Shown: positions 1 to 9,367, counted from the stretch's first letter. The stretch: 64,000 bases of DNA from an uncultured Eubacterium sp. (GCA_910584795.1 CAJUBZ010000003.1:70330-134329); one strand, 5' to 3'. A program made the numbers and translations. Notes: generated by a model not told the origin, from the letters alone.

Positions 1-167
1 TTGTCGTGCTAAACAAAGAAAGAATAAAAACAAATAAGCAATGCACAATGACATCCTTTCAGGATATCATTGTCGTGCTAAACGCACTATATAATAAAAG
101 AAATACAGATATAAAATCAAATGAATTTGATTTTATATCTGTACTTCTTTTATTATGCATTGCTTAT
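1..167. repeat. Structured inverted-repeat element, cut by window start
   Basis: A nested palindrome. The outer arms at 34-45 and 156-167 are exact reverse complements. A second pair, 91-122 and 125-156, matches over 32 bases with one difference. Between them sits a smaller hairpin at 46-57/62-73. The 14 bases at 1-14 recur exactly at 70-83, so the element appears to contain a tandem unit that continues to the left of the window. No reading frame is evident. It could be a small non-autonomous mobile element, or a bidirectional terminator with extra arms. Bases 168-311 hold only the leader of the following gene. Confidence 0.6.
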
Positions 168-311
168 TAGATGTCGAATGTTATATTTTGTGTGTTTTAT
201 TTTAGTGCAAGATGTGATAAACTACGTTAAGATGTCAATTTAGCCTTGACACGTATGATTATAAATTGGGAAAAATATATCAAGTAGTATATTTTGATTA
301 AGAGGTACAAA

Positions 312-1808
312 ATGAGTGATAAAGAATTTGAGAATGAAGATTTCATGCAGGAAACAGAGGAAATAAGCTATTCAGAGAGTGAGCAGTCGGATATTGATGA
401 TATAGACAATAATGACATGGAAGATTATTATGATGAGAGCAGTGAAGATGAATATGAGAAAATCTGTTATGTGTGCAGAAGACCGGAGAGCAGGGTTGAT
501 TCGATGATAGATATGCCAGGTGGAATAAGCGTATGTGCTGACTGCCTTCAGAAAAGCTTTAACAGCTTTCAGAATATTGGTATGAATGTAAATATCAGTG
601 AGGAAGAATTAAAGAGTCTGTTGAATATGCCGGGGATACATATGATGTCTCCGGAGGATTTTAGAAAAGATATTCCTAACAAACAGAAGTTAAAAAAGAA
701 GAGAAACGAAGAAAAGAAAGAAGAGCCGGTTATTGACATTAAGAAAATTCCCGCACCACATTTAATTAAAGAAAAGTTAGATGATTATGTTATCGGGCAG
801 GATTATGCAAAAAAAGTAATGTCTGTAGCTGTGTATAATCATTATAAAAGAGTTGCAACAAATACAATGAATGAGATTGAAATTGAGAAGTCTAATATGC
901 TGATGATTGGACCAACTGGTTGTGGAAAAACTTACATGGTAAAAACATTGGCAAAACTTTTAGATGTACCTTTGGCAATAACAGATGCTACATCATTAAC
1001 AGAAGCAGGGTATATTGGCGATGATATTGAGAGTGTTTTGTCGAAACTTTTGGCTGCAGCGGACAATGATGTAGAGAGGGCAGAGACAGGCATAGTATTT
1101 ATTGACGAAATCGATAAAATTGCAAAAAAGGATTCTAGCAGAAGCAGAGATGTTAGTGGTGAATCAGTTCAGCAGGGATTGTTAAAGCTGTTAGAAGGCA
1201 GTGAAGTCGAGGTTCCGGTAGGTGCTACAAGTAAGAATGCCATGGTACCTCTTGCCACTGTAAATACAAAAAATATTTTATTTATTTGCGGTGGAGCATT
1301 TCCGGAATTGGAAGACATAATTAAAGAAAGACTAAATAAACAGGCTGCAATTGGATTTTTAGGAGATTTGTCTGATAAATATGATAAAGATAAAAAGGTT
1401 ATAAGTAAAGTTGCAGGCGAGGATTTGAGAAAGTTTGGAATGATTCCGGAATTTTTAGGAAGATTGCCAATTGTTTTTACGTTGGATGGTTTGAGTGAAG
1501 AAATGTTAGTAAGAATATTGACGAAGCCAAAGAATGCAATTATTAAACAGTATCAGAAATTGTTAGAGTTAGATGAAGTAAAACTGGACTTTACAGAGGA
1601 GGCATTAAAAACTATTGCAAAAAGTGCTATGGAGAAGAAGACAGGAGCAAGAGCTCTGCGTTCTATTATAGAGGAGTTTATGCTGGATATTATGTATGAA
1701 ATTCCAAAAGATGAAAATATTGGAACGGTAACAATTACAGACGAGTATATACATGGAACAGGTGGTCCGTTAATTGGAATGCGTGGACAGGATTTGTTAG
1801 AGGGATAG
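312..1808 (+). CDS. clpX: ClpX-like AAA+ unfoldase with acidic N-terminal extension
   Basis: ATP-dependent substrate unfoldase, expected to feed proteins into ClpP. From the ATG at 312 (AGAGG 6-7 bases upstream) it is 498 residues. An upstream TTG at 294 in the same frame has no ribosome site. Residues 1-50 are very rich in Glu and Asp. A ClpX-type zinc site follows (C52, C55, C75, C78), then Walker A GPTGCGKT at 200-207, a pore loop GYIG, Walker B with IDEID at 264-268, and an IGF tripeptide, the loop that docks ClpX on ClpP. Housekeeping ClpX is about 420 residues and usually sits beside clpP or tig; neither is here. It may be a second, specialised ClpX. The fold assignment is firm; the paralogue status is inference. 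Confidence 0.9.
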   Translation: MSDKEFENEDFMQETEEISYSESEQSDIDDIDNNDMEDYYDESSEDEYEKICYVCRRPESRVDSMIDMPGGISVCADCLQKSFNSFQNIGMNVNISEEELKSLLNMPGIHMMSPEDFRKDIPNKQKLKKKRNEEKKEEPVIDIKKIPAPHLIKEKLDDYVIGQDYAKKVMSVAVYNHYKRVATNTMNEIEIEKSNMLMIGPTGCGKTYMVKTLAKLLDVPLAITDATSLTEAGYIGDDIESVLSKLLAAADNDVERAETGIVFIDEIDKIAKKDSSRSRDVSGESVQQGLLKLLEGSEVEVPVGATSKNAMVPLATVNTKNILFICGGAFPELEDIIKERLNKQAAIGFLGDLSDKYDKDKKVISKVAGEDLRKFGMIPEFLGRLPIVFTLDGLSEEMLVRILTKPKNAIIKQYQKLLELDEVKLDFTEEALKTIAKSAMEKKTGARALRSIIEEFMLDIMYEIPKDENIGTVTITDEYIHGTGGPLIGMRGQDLLEG

Positions 1809-1828
1809 TAATATCCCTCTTTTTTGAT

Positions 1829-2130
1829 AACAGTTCAGCCATGCACAAAAAAGAGCGGGGATTTAAAAGGGCTGCTTGCAGGACATTAAATCCCCGCTTT
1901 TTTTTGTATATGGTGAGCCATAACAGCGAGAAGAAGCGAAGCGAAATCGAGCTGATGGCTGAACTGTAATGGAAGCAGATAACAGAGCAAAAGCAGAGCC
2001 ATAACAGCGAGAAGAAGCGAAGCGAAATCGAGCTGCAGGCTGAACTGTAATGGAAGTAGAAAACAGAGTAAAAGCAGAGCCATAACAGCGAGAAGAAGCG
2101 AAGCGAAATCGAGCTGCAGGCTGAACTGTT
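1829..2130. repeat. Structured repeat element, copy 1 (three 81-bp units)
   Basis: The element opens with AACAGTTCAGCC (1829-1840) and closes with its exact reverse complement (2119-2130). Inside is a long terminator-like hairpin (about 1847-1866 paired with 1886-1905, T-run after it) whose loop carries a CTGCTTGCAG mini-hairpin. Three near-identical 31-base blocks follow, starting at 1924, 2005 and 2086, a period of exactly 81 bp. Short arms flank each block (AGCCAT with ATGGCT around block 1). The same architecture recurs at 3906-4126 with compensating changes. It probably also terminates the clpX-like transcript. Confidence 0.8.
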
Positions 2131-2189
2131 ACTTATTTTTTTCATCATTTTTTATATGAAACATAGATTATTTACAAGGGGGTGAGTAT

Positions 2190-3902
2190 ATGCCAGAATG
2201 CAGAGAAATTATAATGTCAGAAGAATATGGGGACTTTATTGCGGAATATGGAGCTGGAAGAGAAAGGGCTCTGGAGCAATATAAAGGTTTGTGTACACAA
2301 ATTGTAAATGATAGATATATATGTATTTATGAAAGGTTGGAAAATGTTCCGGATTTTGGTGTTGCCGTAAGTACGTATAATGCTATTCCGAAATTATATG
2401 GATTGATGGATACTACAGCAGTGGCAGAGACCGGCTCAGTGAGGCTACAGAATCAGACGGGTTTTGAACTAAAGGGGAAAGGTGTAATTATAGGATTTAT
2501 AGATACAGGAATTGACTACACAAATGATATATTTAACAATACTACCGGTCAGACAAGAATTATAAATATCTGGGACCAGACTGATAATGTGGGAACTCCA
2601 CCAGAGGGTTTTAGCTATGGAAGTGAGTATACGATGGATGATATTAACAGGGCTTTACAAAGTGAAAATCCTTTGGATATTGTGCCGCAGACAGATGAGA
2701 TTGGACATGGGACTTTTATGGCGGGAGTAGCCTGTGGAAAAGATGATGAGCAGCAGGATTTTGTGGGAAGTGCGCCGGAAAGTTTTATTGCAATGGTAAA
2801 ATTAAAGCAGGCAAAACAATATCTTAAGGAGTATTTTTTGATAGACAATGGTGAGCCGGTATATCAGGAGAATGATATTATGATTGCAGCAAGTTATCTA
2901 AGACAGCTTCGCATAAGATATAATATGCCTGTTGTGATTGTGTTGGGGGTGGGCAGTGGTAGTGGAGACAGATCCGGTGGTCTGCCGTTGGCACAGTATG
3001 TAGATGAACTGGCACAGTATATTGGACAGAGCGTAGTTGTTTGTTCTGGAAATGAGGGCAATGAAAGGCTTCATTATAGTGGAAAGGTAACAGAGACAGA
3101 TGTAGATGAAGTGGAAATCAGAGTTGGGGAAAACGAGAGCGGGTTTGTGCTGGAATTGTGGGGGAATACTCCGGATTTGTTTTCTGTTTCTTTTATATCA
3201 CCATTGGGTGAAAGCGTTCCACGTATTCCGGCAAGGAAAGGGGTCAGTCAGCAGGTTAATTTTTTGTTGGAGGGAACAACCATTAACGTAGATTACAGTC
3301 TGGTAGAGGCAGGAAATGGTGAGGAATTGGTGTTTATGAGATTTGTTAATCCTTCTCCCGGAATTTGGACAATCAGAGTATATGGGAGTAATATTTTAAA
3401 TGGTAATTTTAATATATGGGGGAATCTCCGACAGTTTGTAAATAGTGATACATTTTTCTTGAAACCCAATCCGGAGATTACTTTGACAACTCCTGCCAGT
3501 GCTGAAAGAGTAATAACTGTTGGCGGGTATGATAGTAGTTCGGGAGCGTTTTTTCCAAAGTCGGGAAGAGGATTTACAAATGATAATAATGTTAAGCCGG
3601 ATATTGTTGCTCCGGCGGTCAATGTGTTCGGACCGGATGTAGGAAGAAGTGCTGAATTGTCAGGAGGATTTACAAGAAGAACCGGAACATCAGTTGCAGC
3701 CGCACTTACTGCCGGATGTTGTGCACAAATGTTTGAGTGGGGGCTGGTAAAGAGTAATGATATCTATATGAAGGGAACTTATATTAAAAGTTATCTTATA
3801 AGAGGGGCGAACCGGGATAGAGATATTACATATCCGAGTAGAGAATGGGGATATGGAAAAATAGACGTATTCAGTAGTTTTTTGATATTGACACGGACGT
3901 GA
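2190..3902 (+). CDS. S8 subtilisin-like serine peptidase, CspB-like
   Basis: Serine peptidase of the subtilase family, 570 residues, with no signal peptide visible. The catalytic triad is intact: Asp105 in IDTGID, His173 in IGHGTF and Ser501 in GTSVAA. The roughly 300 residues between His and Ser include a beta-rich insert like that in the clostridial Csp germination peptidases, to which layout and length are closest. An AAGGGGG ribosome site lies just upstream of the ATG. It is flanked on both sides, in the same orientation, by copies of the 81-bp structured repeat element. A germination or sporulation role is only suggested by family resemblance. Confidence 0.85.
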   Translation: MPECREIIMSEEYGDFIAEYGAGRERALEQYKGLCTQIVNDRYICIYERLENVPDFGVAVSTYNAIPKLYGLMDTTAVAETGSVRLQNQTGFELKGKGVIIGFIDTGIDYTNDIFNNTTGQTRIINIWDQTDNVGTPPEGFSYGSEYTMDDINRALQSENPLDIVPQTDEIGHGTFMAGVACGKDDEQQDFVGSAPESFIAMVKLKQAKQYLKEYFLIDNGEPVYQENDIMIAASYLRQLRIRYNMPVVIVLGVGSGSGDRSGGLPLAQYVDELAQYIGQSVVVCSGNEGNERLHYSGKVTETDVDEVEIRVGENESGFVLELWGNTPDLFSVSFISPLGESVPRIPARKGVSQQVNFLLEGTTINVDYSLVEAGNGEELVFMRFVNPSPGIWTIRVYGSNILNGNFNIWGNLRQFVNSDTFFLKPNPEITLTTPASAERVITVGGYDSSSGAFFPKSGRGFTNDNNVKPDIVAPAVNVFGPDVGRSAELSGGFTRRTGTSVAAALTAGCCAQMFEWGLVKSNDIYMKGTYIKSYLIRGANRDRDITYPSREWGYGKIDVFSSFLILTRT

Positions 3903-3905
3903 TAT

Positions 3906-4126
3906 AACAGTTCAGCCATGCACAAAAAAGAACAGGGTTTCAAAAGGACTGCTTGCAGGACTTTGAAACCCTGTTCTTTTTTGTATTTGGTGAGCCAAAT
4001 CAGCGAGAAGAAGCGAAGCGGAATCGAGCTGTTGGCTGAACTGTTATAGAGTAGAAGAACAGATTAAAATCAGAGCCAAATCAGCGAGAAGAAGCGAAGC
4101 GGAATCGAGCTGCAAGCTGAACTGTT
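3906..4126. repeat. Structured repeat element, copy 2 (two 81-bp units)
   Basis: Same plan and orientation as the element at 1829-2130: opening arm 3906-3917, a terminator-like hairpin with T-run, a conserved CTGCTTGCAG loop, two 31-base blocks starting at 4001 and 4082 (period 81), and a closing arm ending at 4126. The hairpin stem differs in sequence from copy 1 on both arms yet still pairs. The arms around block 1 change from AGCCAT/ATGGCT to AGCCAA/TTGGCT. Such paired changes point to conserved secondary structure. Confidence 0.8.
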
Positions 4127-4240
4127 ACTCATTGATTAACTATTCAGTAAGAACAGTTGATTTTTAATATAAAGTATATTAGAATTAATTAGTTAGTGTA
4201 AATATACATTTGACAATATGAATATACAAGGAGAGCAAAG

Positions 4241-5977
4241 ATGAAATTATCAAAGTTAGTGGGAGACAGATTTAAAGAAAGACCGGCAAACTGTCTGATT
4301 GACAGTCATGCACTGATGGTAAGAGGAGGATATATCAAGAACGTAGCAAATGGTATTTATTCTCAGTTCCCGCCGATGAAAAGAATTTCACAGAAAATAG
4401 AAAATATTATTAGAGATGAAATGGATAAAATTGACGGACAGGAAGTATTGTTTCCTGTAACTCTGCCGGGAAGCCTTTGGGAAGAGTCAGGAAGATATGA
4501 ATGTGTCGGTTCAGAACTTTTGAGATTTCAGGACAGAACAGGCAGTAAGATGGTACTTGGAATGACACATGAGGAGGCATCTGTACAGCTTGTCAGAGAA
4601 TATGCCAACAGTTACGCAAAATATCCGTTTATGATATATCAGATACAGACAAAATTCCGTGATGAGGCAAGACCACGTGCAGGACTTATCCGTGTAAGAG
4701 AATTTACAATGAAGGATGCGTATTCGTTCCATACATCACAGGAAGATTTGGAGCAGTATTATCAGAAATGCTATGATGCATATAATCGTATTTTTGCCCG
4801 CTGCGGTATACCGGAAGTTGCGGTAGTTGCATCTGATTCAGGCATGATGGGAGGAAGTATTTCCCATGAGTACATGCTTTTAACACCGGCAGGAGAGGAT
4901 TCGATTGCTGTATGTCCGGAGTGTGGATATAGTGCAAATGTAGAGGCAGCGCCTAGTATTATAGAAAACGAAAACAAGATTCCAATGGAAGACTTGAAAG
5001 AGGTGGCAACACCGGGAACAGGCACAATTGAAGAACTGTGTGAGTTTTTAAATATACCGGCTGAAAATACAGCAAAGGCAGTCGTATATCAGAAGAATGA
5101 AGATGACAGCTTTGTTGTTGCATTTATTCGTGGTGATTTAGATATTCATGAGACAAAACTGACAAATGCATTAGGTTTTGAGATTCATCCGGCTATGATT
5201 GAGGATGATGCAGTTCTTACTGCAGGATTTATTGGACCGGTAGGAATTAATGAAAAGGTGACAGTATTGTTTGACAATTCGTTAAAGGGAATTGATTATT
5301 TAGTAACCGGTGCGAATAAGGTCGATGCCCATTATACCGGATTTAATGTGGAAAGAGACTGTCCTGATGCAGTGTATGCAGATCTTGCTAAGATTACTGA
5401 AGGCGGTATTTGTCCGGAATGTGGTAAGCATGCCATTACCGTTTCAAGAGGTATTGAGGTAGGAAATATCTTCCAACTTGGAACAAAGTATTCTAAGTCT
5501 ATGGGATTTAAGTATACAGATGAAAATGGTGAAGAACAGTACCCAATTATGGGATGTTATGGTATTGGTGTAGGCCGTATGGCTGCTTCTATCTGTGAAG
5601 TAAGACATGATGATTATGGTCCAATCTGGCCGATTACCATCGCACCATGGCAGGTACATCTGTGCTGCCTTCGTTCTGATGATGCAGCTTGTAGGGAATA
5701 TGCAGACAGTTTATATGAAGCATTACAGAATAAGGGAATTGAAGTCATCTATGATGACAGAAAAGCAAGACCGGGAGCAATGTTTGCTGATGCTGATTTG
5801 CTTGGTGTACCGGTAAGAGTCGTAGTAAGTCCTAGAAATCTGGAAGAAAATGCTGTTGAGATATCAACAAGAGATAAGCAGATTGATAAGCAGAAAACAC
5901 CAATGGATGATGCAGTGGCTGAGGTTGAAAGAATTATAAAGAAATTAACAGATGATATTTTTGAATATGTTAAATAA
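4241..5977 (+). CDS. proS: Prolyl-tRNA synthetase, bacterial type
   Basis: Class II aminoacyl-tRNA synthetase that charges tRNA-Pro. It has 578 residues, the usual length for the bacterial form that carries the editing insert. Visible features are the N-terminal catalytic motifs (RGGYIKNVANGIY; motif 2 around FRDEARPRAGLIRVREF), a central editing domain (about 230-400), the motif-3 region (MGCYGIGVGR) and a C-terminal anticodon-binding domain (PWQVHLCCLR onward). The ATG has GGAGAG 7 bases upstream. The 114 bases before it are too short for a T-box leader, and none was seen. It is monocistronic with its own terminator. Confidence 0.97.
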   Translation: MKLSKLVGDRFKERPANCLIDSHALMVRGGYIKNVANGIYSQFPPMKRISQKIENIIRDEMDKIDGQEVLFPVTLPGSLWEESGRYECVGSELLRFQDRTGSKMVLGMTHEEASVQLVREYANSYAKYPFMIYQIQTKFRDEARPRAGLIRVREFTMKDAYSFHTSQEDLEQYYQKCYDAYNRIFARCGIPEVAVVASDSGMMGGSISHEYMLLTPAGEDSIAVCPECGYSANVEAAPSIIENENKIPMEDLKEVATPGTGTIEELCEFLNIPAENTAKAVVYQKNEDDSFVVAFIRGDLDIHETKLTNALGFEIHPAMIEDDAVLTAGFIGPVGINEKVTVLFDNSLKGIDYLVTGANKVDAHYTGFNVERDCPDAVYADLAKITEGGICPECGKHAITVSRGIEVGNIFQLGTKYSKSMGFKYTDENGEEQYPIMGCYGIGVGRMAASICEVRHDDYGPIWPITIAPWQVHLCCLRSDDAACREYADSLYEALQNKGIEVIYDDRKARPGAMFADADLLGVPVRVVVSPRNLEENAVEISTRDKQIDKQKTPMDDAVAEVERIIKKLTDDIFEYVK

Positions 5978-5998
5978 ATACATATTTTAGAAGATGAA

Positions 5999-6024
5999 AG
6001 GGAGCGTGATGCTCCCTTTTTTTT
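5999..6024 (+). terminator. Terminator after proS
   Basis: Seven-bp stem AGGGAGC/GCTCCCT with a 5-base loop, followed by eight T residues. Confidence 0.9.
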
Positions 6025-6189
6025 GGAAGAAAACCATTATTATTCCACCTCGACTATTATCGACTTATTTCAACCCAAACCCCTATAAATACTGAGAAAA
6101 ATGTAAATAAAAGTGTTTTTATTTATTGAAAAAATAGGTATAAAATGGTACGGTTAAATTGTCGAAAATCAGATTGGAGGGAAAGAATT

Positions 6190-9100
6190 ATGAAGAGACA
6201 AATTAAGAAACTAACAAGTGTAACTTTAGCAGTGACAATGCTGGCATCATTATGCAGTGCCAATATTGTCAGAAGTACAACAGCAAAAGCTGATGTCAAG
6301 ACAGTTTTTGATGAAATCGCAGAGGTCAGTATCTCAGAAAAGAAATTAGATGAGATTGCAGAAGTGGCTCTGGAAGATGGAGAGAAAGCTGCAAAGGCAG
6401 TAAATGATTACAAGAATGATGCAGACTATAATGCAGCATTAAATTCAGCACTGACATCTTATTATGACACAGAAGACTTTGAACAGTTAGACGAATTTCA
6501 GAATGCAGTTGACAGCCGAAGCGACGAAGTTGTGGAAGCGTATGAGGAAGCAGCTGAAGAAAGAGACAAGGGAGATAAAAATGGTTTTGAGGCAGGAAAA
6601 GTTTTAGCCATATTTGATGGAGAGGCGACAGAAGAGGAAATTCATGCAGTCTGTGAAGCACAGAATGGTGAGATAAAATCTATGTATAAGGATTTTACCG
6701 GAGACTATGTTGCAGAAATTTCGATATCATTAGGTCAGACTGTAGACATGGCATCAGAAGCATATAGTGAATACAGCATTACAGAGGCCGTAGACAGCAA
6801 TGATTATTATGATGTAGAAGACAGCGTACAGGGTTCAACAAATGACCCAAACCTTAAGAGTCAGTATTATCTGGATAATATACATGTAAAAGAGGCATGG
6901 GACTATGTTTCAAGTCATACTCACGATAAAGTGCTGGTAGGGGTCATTGATACAGGAATTCAAATGAATCATCCTGATATTATAAATATGATTTCTCCAT
7001 ATTCAGCAGATGTGACGGAGGATACCCCGGTGCTACTCAAAGATTGTGCACAGCCGTCAAAGACATATCATGGAACAGGAGTGGCAAGTATTATAGCGGC
7101 AGAGGCGAATAATAACAGACAGATGGCAGGGGTAGCAAGCTGTTATAATAATGATGTTGTTGAGATTCTTGCAGTACAAACATCTACATATTATGAGAAA
7201 TATGGTGATTATAGATTTTCCACAGAAAATTTACTTAAAGCAATGAGTTATTGTGCCAATCAAGGGGTAAAGGTAGTAAACATGAGCCTTGGTGGATATC
7301 AATATAACAGCACAAAGGAAGAAATGGTTAACCAATTGACAGATGCAGGAATTATAGTTGTGTGTTCAGCAGGAAACGATCATACAGACAGCAATCATTA
7401 TCCATCAGATTTTGAAAAGGCAATATCAGCAGTAGCTACGACAGAAGATAACAAGATTGCAGGGTTTTCCAATTATGGAAGTAATAAAAATATATGTGCA
7501 CCAGGTAATAGTTTGTTAATGCTGGATGATCATTCTGGAACGAAATATGCGAATGGAACTTCTTTTGCATCACCAGTCGTATCGGCTGTAGTTGCAATGA
7601 TGTGTTCTTTAAACAGTGATTTAAATTATTTTGATGTAAAACGTATTATGGCAAATACAGCAACAGAATTAGCGGATGTAGAATCAAGGAATAAAGTACC
7701 ATTTGGAATTGTAAATGCAGCGAAGTGTGTAGAGTATGCGGTGGGATATACGCCGGATATGATGTTTAAGTTTGAAACGGAACCATATCAGAATCTTGCA
7801 TATCAGAAAAATGTGACAGCGTCCAGTGTTTATAGTGCTGATGATTTTCCGCTTACTAATTTAGTAGATGGAGACACTAATTCAAAAATGATTACAGAGA
7901 GCAGTGCAGGTCAGTACGTAGAAGTTGATTTAGGAGCAGTCTATGATATTGACAAAATAAATCTGTTTTATGAAAGATTTAGTACAACGGGATATAGCAT
8001 CAAGGTTTCAGAAGACCATGAAAACTGGATAGAAATAGCACAAGGAGATAAAGAAGCTCAGGTTAGCAAGGTTTTTGAGTTTGAAAAACGAAAAGCTAGA
8101 TATGTAAAAGCAGAATTTATTGATAATGCTACATATGTTCTGTTAACGGAATTAGAAGTTTATGGATATCAAGATGTTGTAACTGAATATAAAGATATAT
8201 TAAATGAAAAGGAAAAACCATCAGAAGTCTTAAATATGGTAGCAAAATGGGCCTATCCTGGAGGTGCTGTTGTTACATGGAAAGAGGATGCAAACAGAAT
8301 ATCGAAGGGATACATTTATAATATATATGTAGATGGAGTGTTAAAGACAACTGTCACATCAGCAAGAGGAAGTGCGATTTCGGGTCTGTCAACAGGGACA
8401 CATACATTTAAGGTGACATCATGTCTGAATGGATATGAATCAGAAGGAGTAGAAATTCGTACATATGTTGGTGAATCAATGCCTCCAACGACAACACCTG
8501 TTCCAACAACGCTGGCTTCAACCACCACACCAGTCCCGACCACAGAAGCACCGACAACACCAGTCCCAACAACTACAACTGTGGAGAAAGAGTTATTAGA
8601 AGTAATCGGAATGGTAGCATCCTGCCCGGCAGATAATACCATAGGAGTTGTATGGGGACAGGATGCAGACAGAATTAATAGTGGTTGTAAGTACAATGTA
8701 TATGTTAATGATGTAAAGGTATTAAGTGAAGTAATCTGCAATTACTATGTTATTGATAACGTTGATGTAGGAAAGGTTAACGTAAAAGTAACAGCAACTC
8801 TGAATGGAAAGGAAACGGCCGGAGTGACACAGATGGTAAATGTGACAGGTAATGAGGACGTGTCTACTACAACAGTACCAACTACGGAAGTACCTACAAC
8901 AACAGAAATGCTGACGACTACAGAAGTTCCAACATCTGTAGTACCGGGAAAAGAACCATTAGAAGTAATCGGAATGGTAGCATCCTGTCCGGCAGATAAT
9001 ACAGTAGGAGTAGTATGGGGCCAGGATGAAGAAAGAATGAATAGTGGATGCAAATATAATGTATATATTAATGGCGAAAAGATATTAAATGAAGTAATAT

Positions 9101-9228
9101 GTGCATACTACACGATTGAAAATGTCAGTGCCGGACCGGTAACTGTAAAGGTAACATCAGTGCTGAATGGTATTGAGTCACCAGGGGTTGTACAAAATAT
9201 AAACGTTCTAGGCAGACAATTAAGATAA
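6190..9228 (+). CDS. Secreted multidomain subtilase with discoidin domain and Fn3-like repeats
   Basis: 1012 residues from the ATG at 6190, chosen because GGAGGG ends 8 bases upstream; an in-frame ATG at 6145 lacks one and would spoil the signal peptide. Order: signal peptide (1-35), propeptide-like region rich in Glu and Ala, S8 domain with Asp254, His294 and Ser458, F5/8 type C (discoidin) domain at about 525-660, then three Fn3-like beta modules of about 90 residues separated by Thr/Pro-rich linkers. The last two modules are nearly identical to each other at their N-termini. No LPxTG or transmembrane anchor is seen, so it is probably released or held by its binding domains. It likely cleaves proteins at a glycan or host surface; the substrate is unknown. 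Confidence 0.9.
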   Translation: MKRQIKKLTSVTLAVTMLASLCSANIVRSTTAKADVKTVFDEIAEVSISEKKLDEIAEVALEDGEKAAKAVNDYKNDADYNAALNSALTSYYDTEDFEQLDEFQNAVDSRSDEVVEAYEEAAEERDKGDKNGFEAGKVLAIFDGEATEEEIHAVCEAQNGEIKSMYKDFTGDYVAEISISLGQTVDMASEAYSEYSITEAVDSNDYYDVEDSVQGSTNDPNLKSQYYLDNIHVKEAWDYVSSHTHDKVLVGVIDTGIQMNHPDIINMISPYSADVTEDTPVLLKDCAQPSKTYHGTGVASIIAAEANNNRQMAGVASCYNNDVVEILAVQTSTYYEKYGDYRFSTENLLKAMSYCANQGVKVVNMSLGGYQYNSTKEEMVNQLTDAGIIVVCSAGNDHTDSNHYPSDFEKAISAVATTEDNKIAGFSNYGSNKNICAPGNSLLMLDDHSGTKYANGTSFASPVVSAVVAMMCSLNSDLNYFDVKRIMANTATELADVESRNKVPFGIVNAAKCVEYAVGYTPDMMFKFETEPYQNLAYQKNVTASSVYSADDFPLTNLVDGDTNSKMITESSAGQYVEVDLGAVYDIDKINLFYERFSTTGYSIKVSEDHENWIEIAQGDKEAQVSKVFEFEKRKARYVKAEFIDNATYVLLTELEVYGYQDVVTEYKDILNEKEKPSEVLNMVAKWAYPGGAVVTWKEDANRISKGYIYNIYVDGVLKTTVTSARGSAISGLSTGTHTFKVTSCLNGYESEGVEIRTYVGESMPPTTTPVPTTLASTTTPVPTTEAPTTPVPTTTTVEKELLEVIGMVASCPADNTIGVVWGQDADRINSGCKYNVYVNDVKVLSEVICNYYVIDNVDVGKVNVKVTATLNGKETAGVTQMVNVTGNEDVSTTTVPTTEVPTTTEMLTTTEVPTSVVPGKEPLEVIGMVASCPADNTVGVVWGQDEERMNSGCKYNVYINGEKILNEVICAYYTIENVSAGPVTVKVTSVLNGIESPGVVQNINVLGRQLR

Positions 9229-9238
9229 CAAATTAAAA

Positions 9239-9278
9239 ATGCCGTTTCATTTCAAAGTGGAGTGAAACGGTATTTTTT
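9239..9278 (+). terminator. Terminator after the secreted subtilase
   Basis: Stem CCGTTTCA (9242-9249) with TGAAACGG (9263-9270), followed by a T-run. Confidence 0.8.
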
Positions 9279-9289
9279 TAAATTAAATA

Positions 9290-9304
9290 TGAAAAAGATT
9301 TTCA
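9290..9304. promoter_or_regulatory. Palindromic Fur-family operator, site 1
   Basis: The 15-mer TGAAAAAGATTTTCA lies just upstream of the -35 box of the promoter in front of the Fur-family gene. An identical copy lies downstream of the -10 box at 9353-9367. Two identical palindromes around the promoter of a Fur-family regulator and a zinc transporter fit zinc-dependent repression. Binding itself is inferred. Confidence 0.7.
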
Positions 9305-9310
9305 AATTAA

Positions 9311-9339
9311 TTGACAATAAAACTGTATAATAGTAGAAT
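9311..9339 (+). promoter_or_regulatory. Promoter of the zinc-uptake operon
   Basis: TTGACA at 9311-9316 and TAGAAT at 9334-9339 with a 17-base spacer, located between the two identical operators. Confidence 0.7.
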
Positions 9340-9352
9340 AAGATGGCAAAAA

Positions 9353-9367
9353 TGAAAAAGATTTTCA
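9353..9367. promoter_or_regulatory. Palindromic Fur-family operator, site 2
   Basis: Exact second copy of TGAAAAAGATTTTCA, placed downstream of the -10 box where bound repressor would block transcription start or early elongation. Confidence 0.7.

Noticed and set aside
1924..2116. CRISPR-like array in the 81-bp repeats
   Set aside because: The sequence between the 31-base blocks is also repeated, so these are tandem repeats, not unique spacers.
1735..2148. A 137-codon reverse-strand frame with repeated FFSLLWLCF blocks
   Set aside because: It is the translation of the 81-bp repeat units on the opposite strand; no ribosome site, and it overlaps the end of clpX.
4127..4240. T-box leader for proS
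   Set aside because: Only 114 bases, no conserved T-box motif and no terminator/antiterminator pair were seen.
8316..9053. Long reverse-strand frames inside the secreted subtilase gene
   Set aside because: They mirror the Thr/Pro-rich linkers and duplicated Fn3-like modules of the forward gene and have no start signals.
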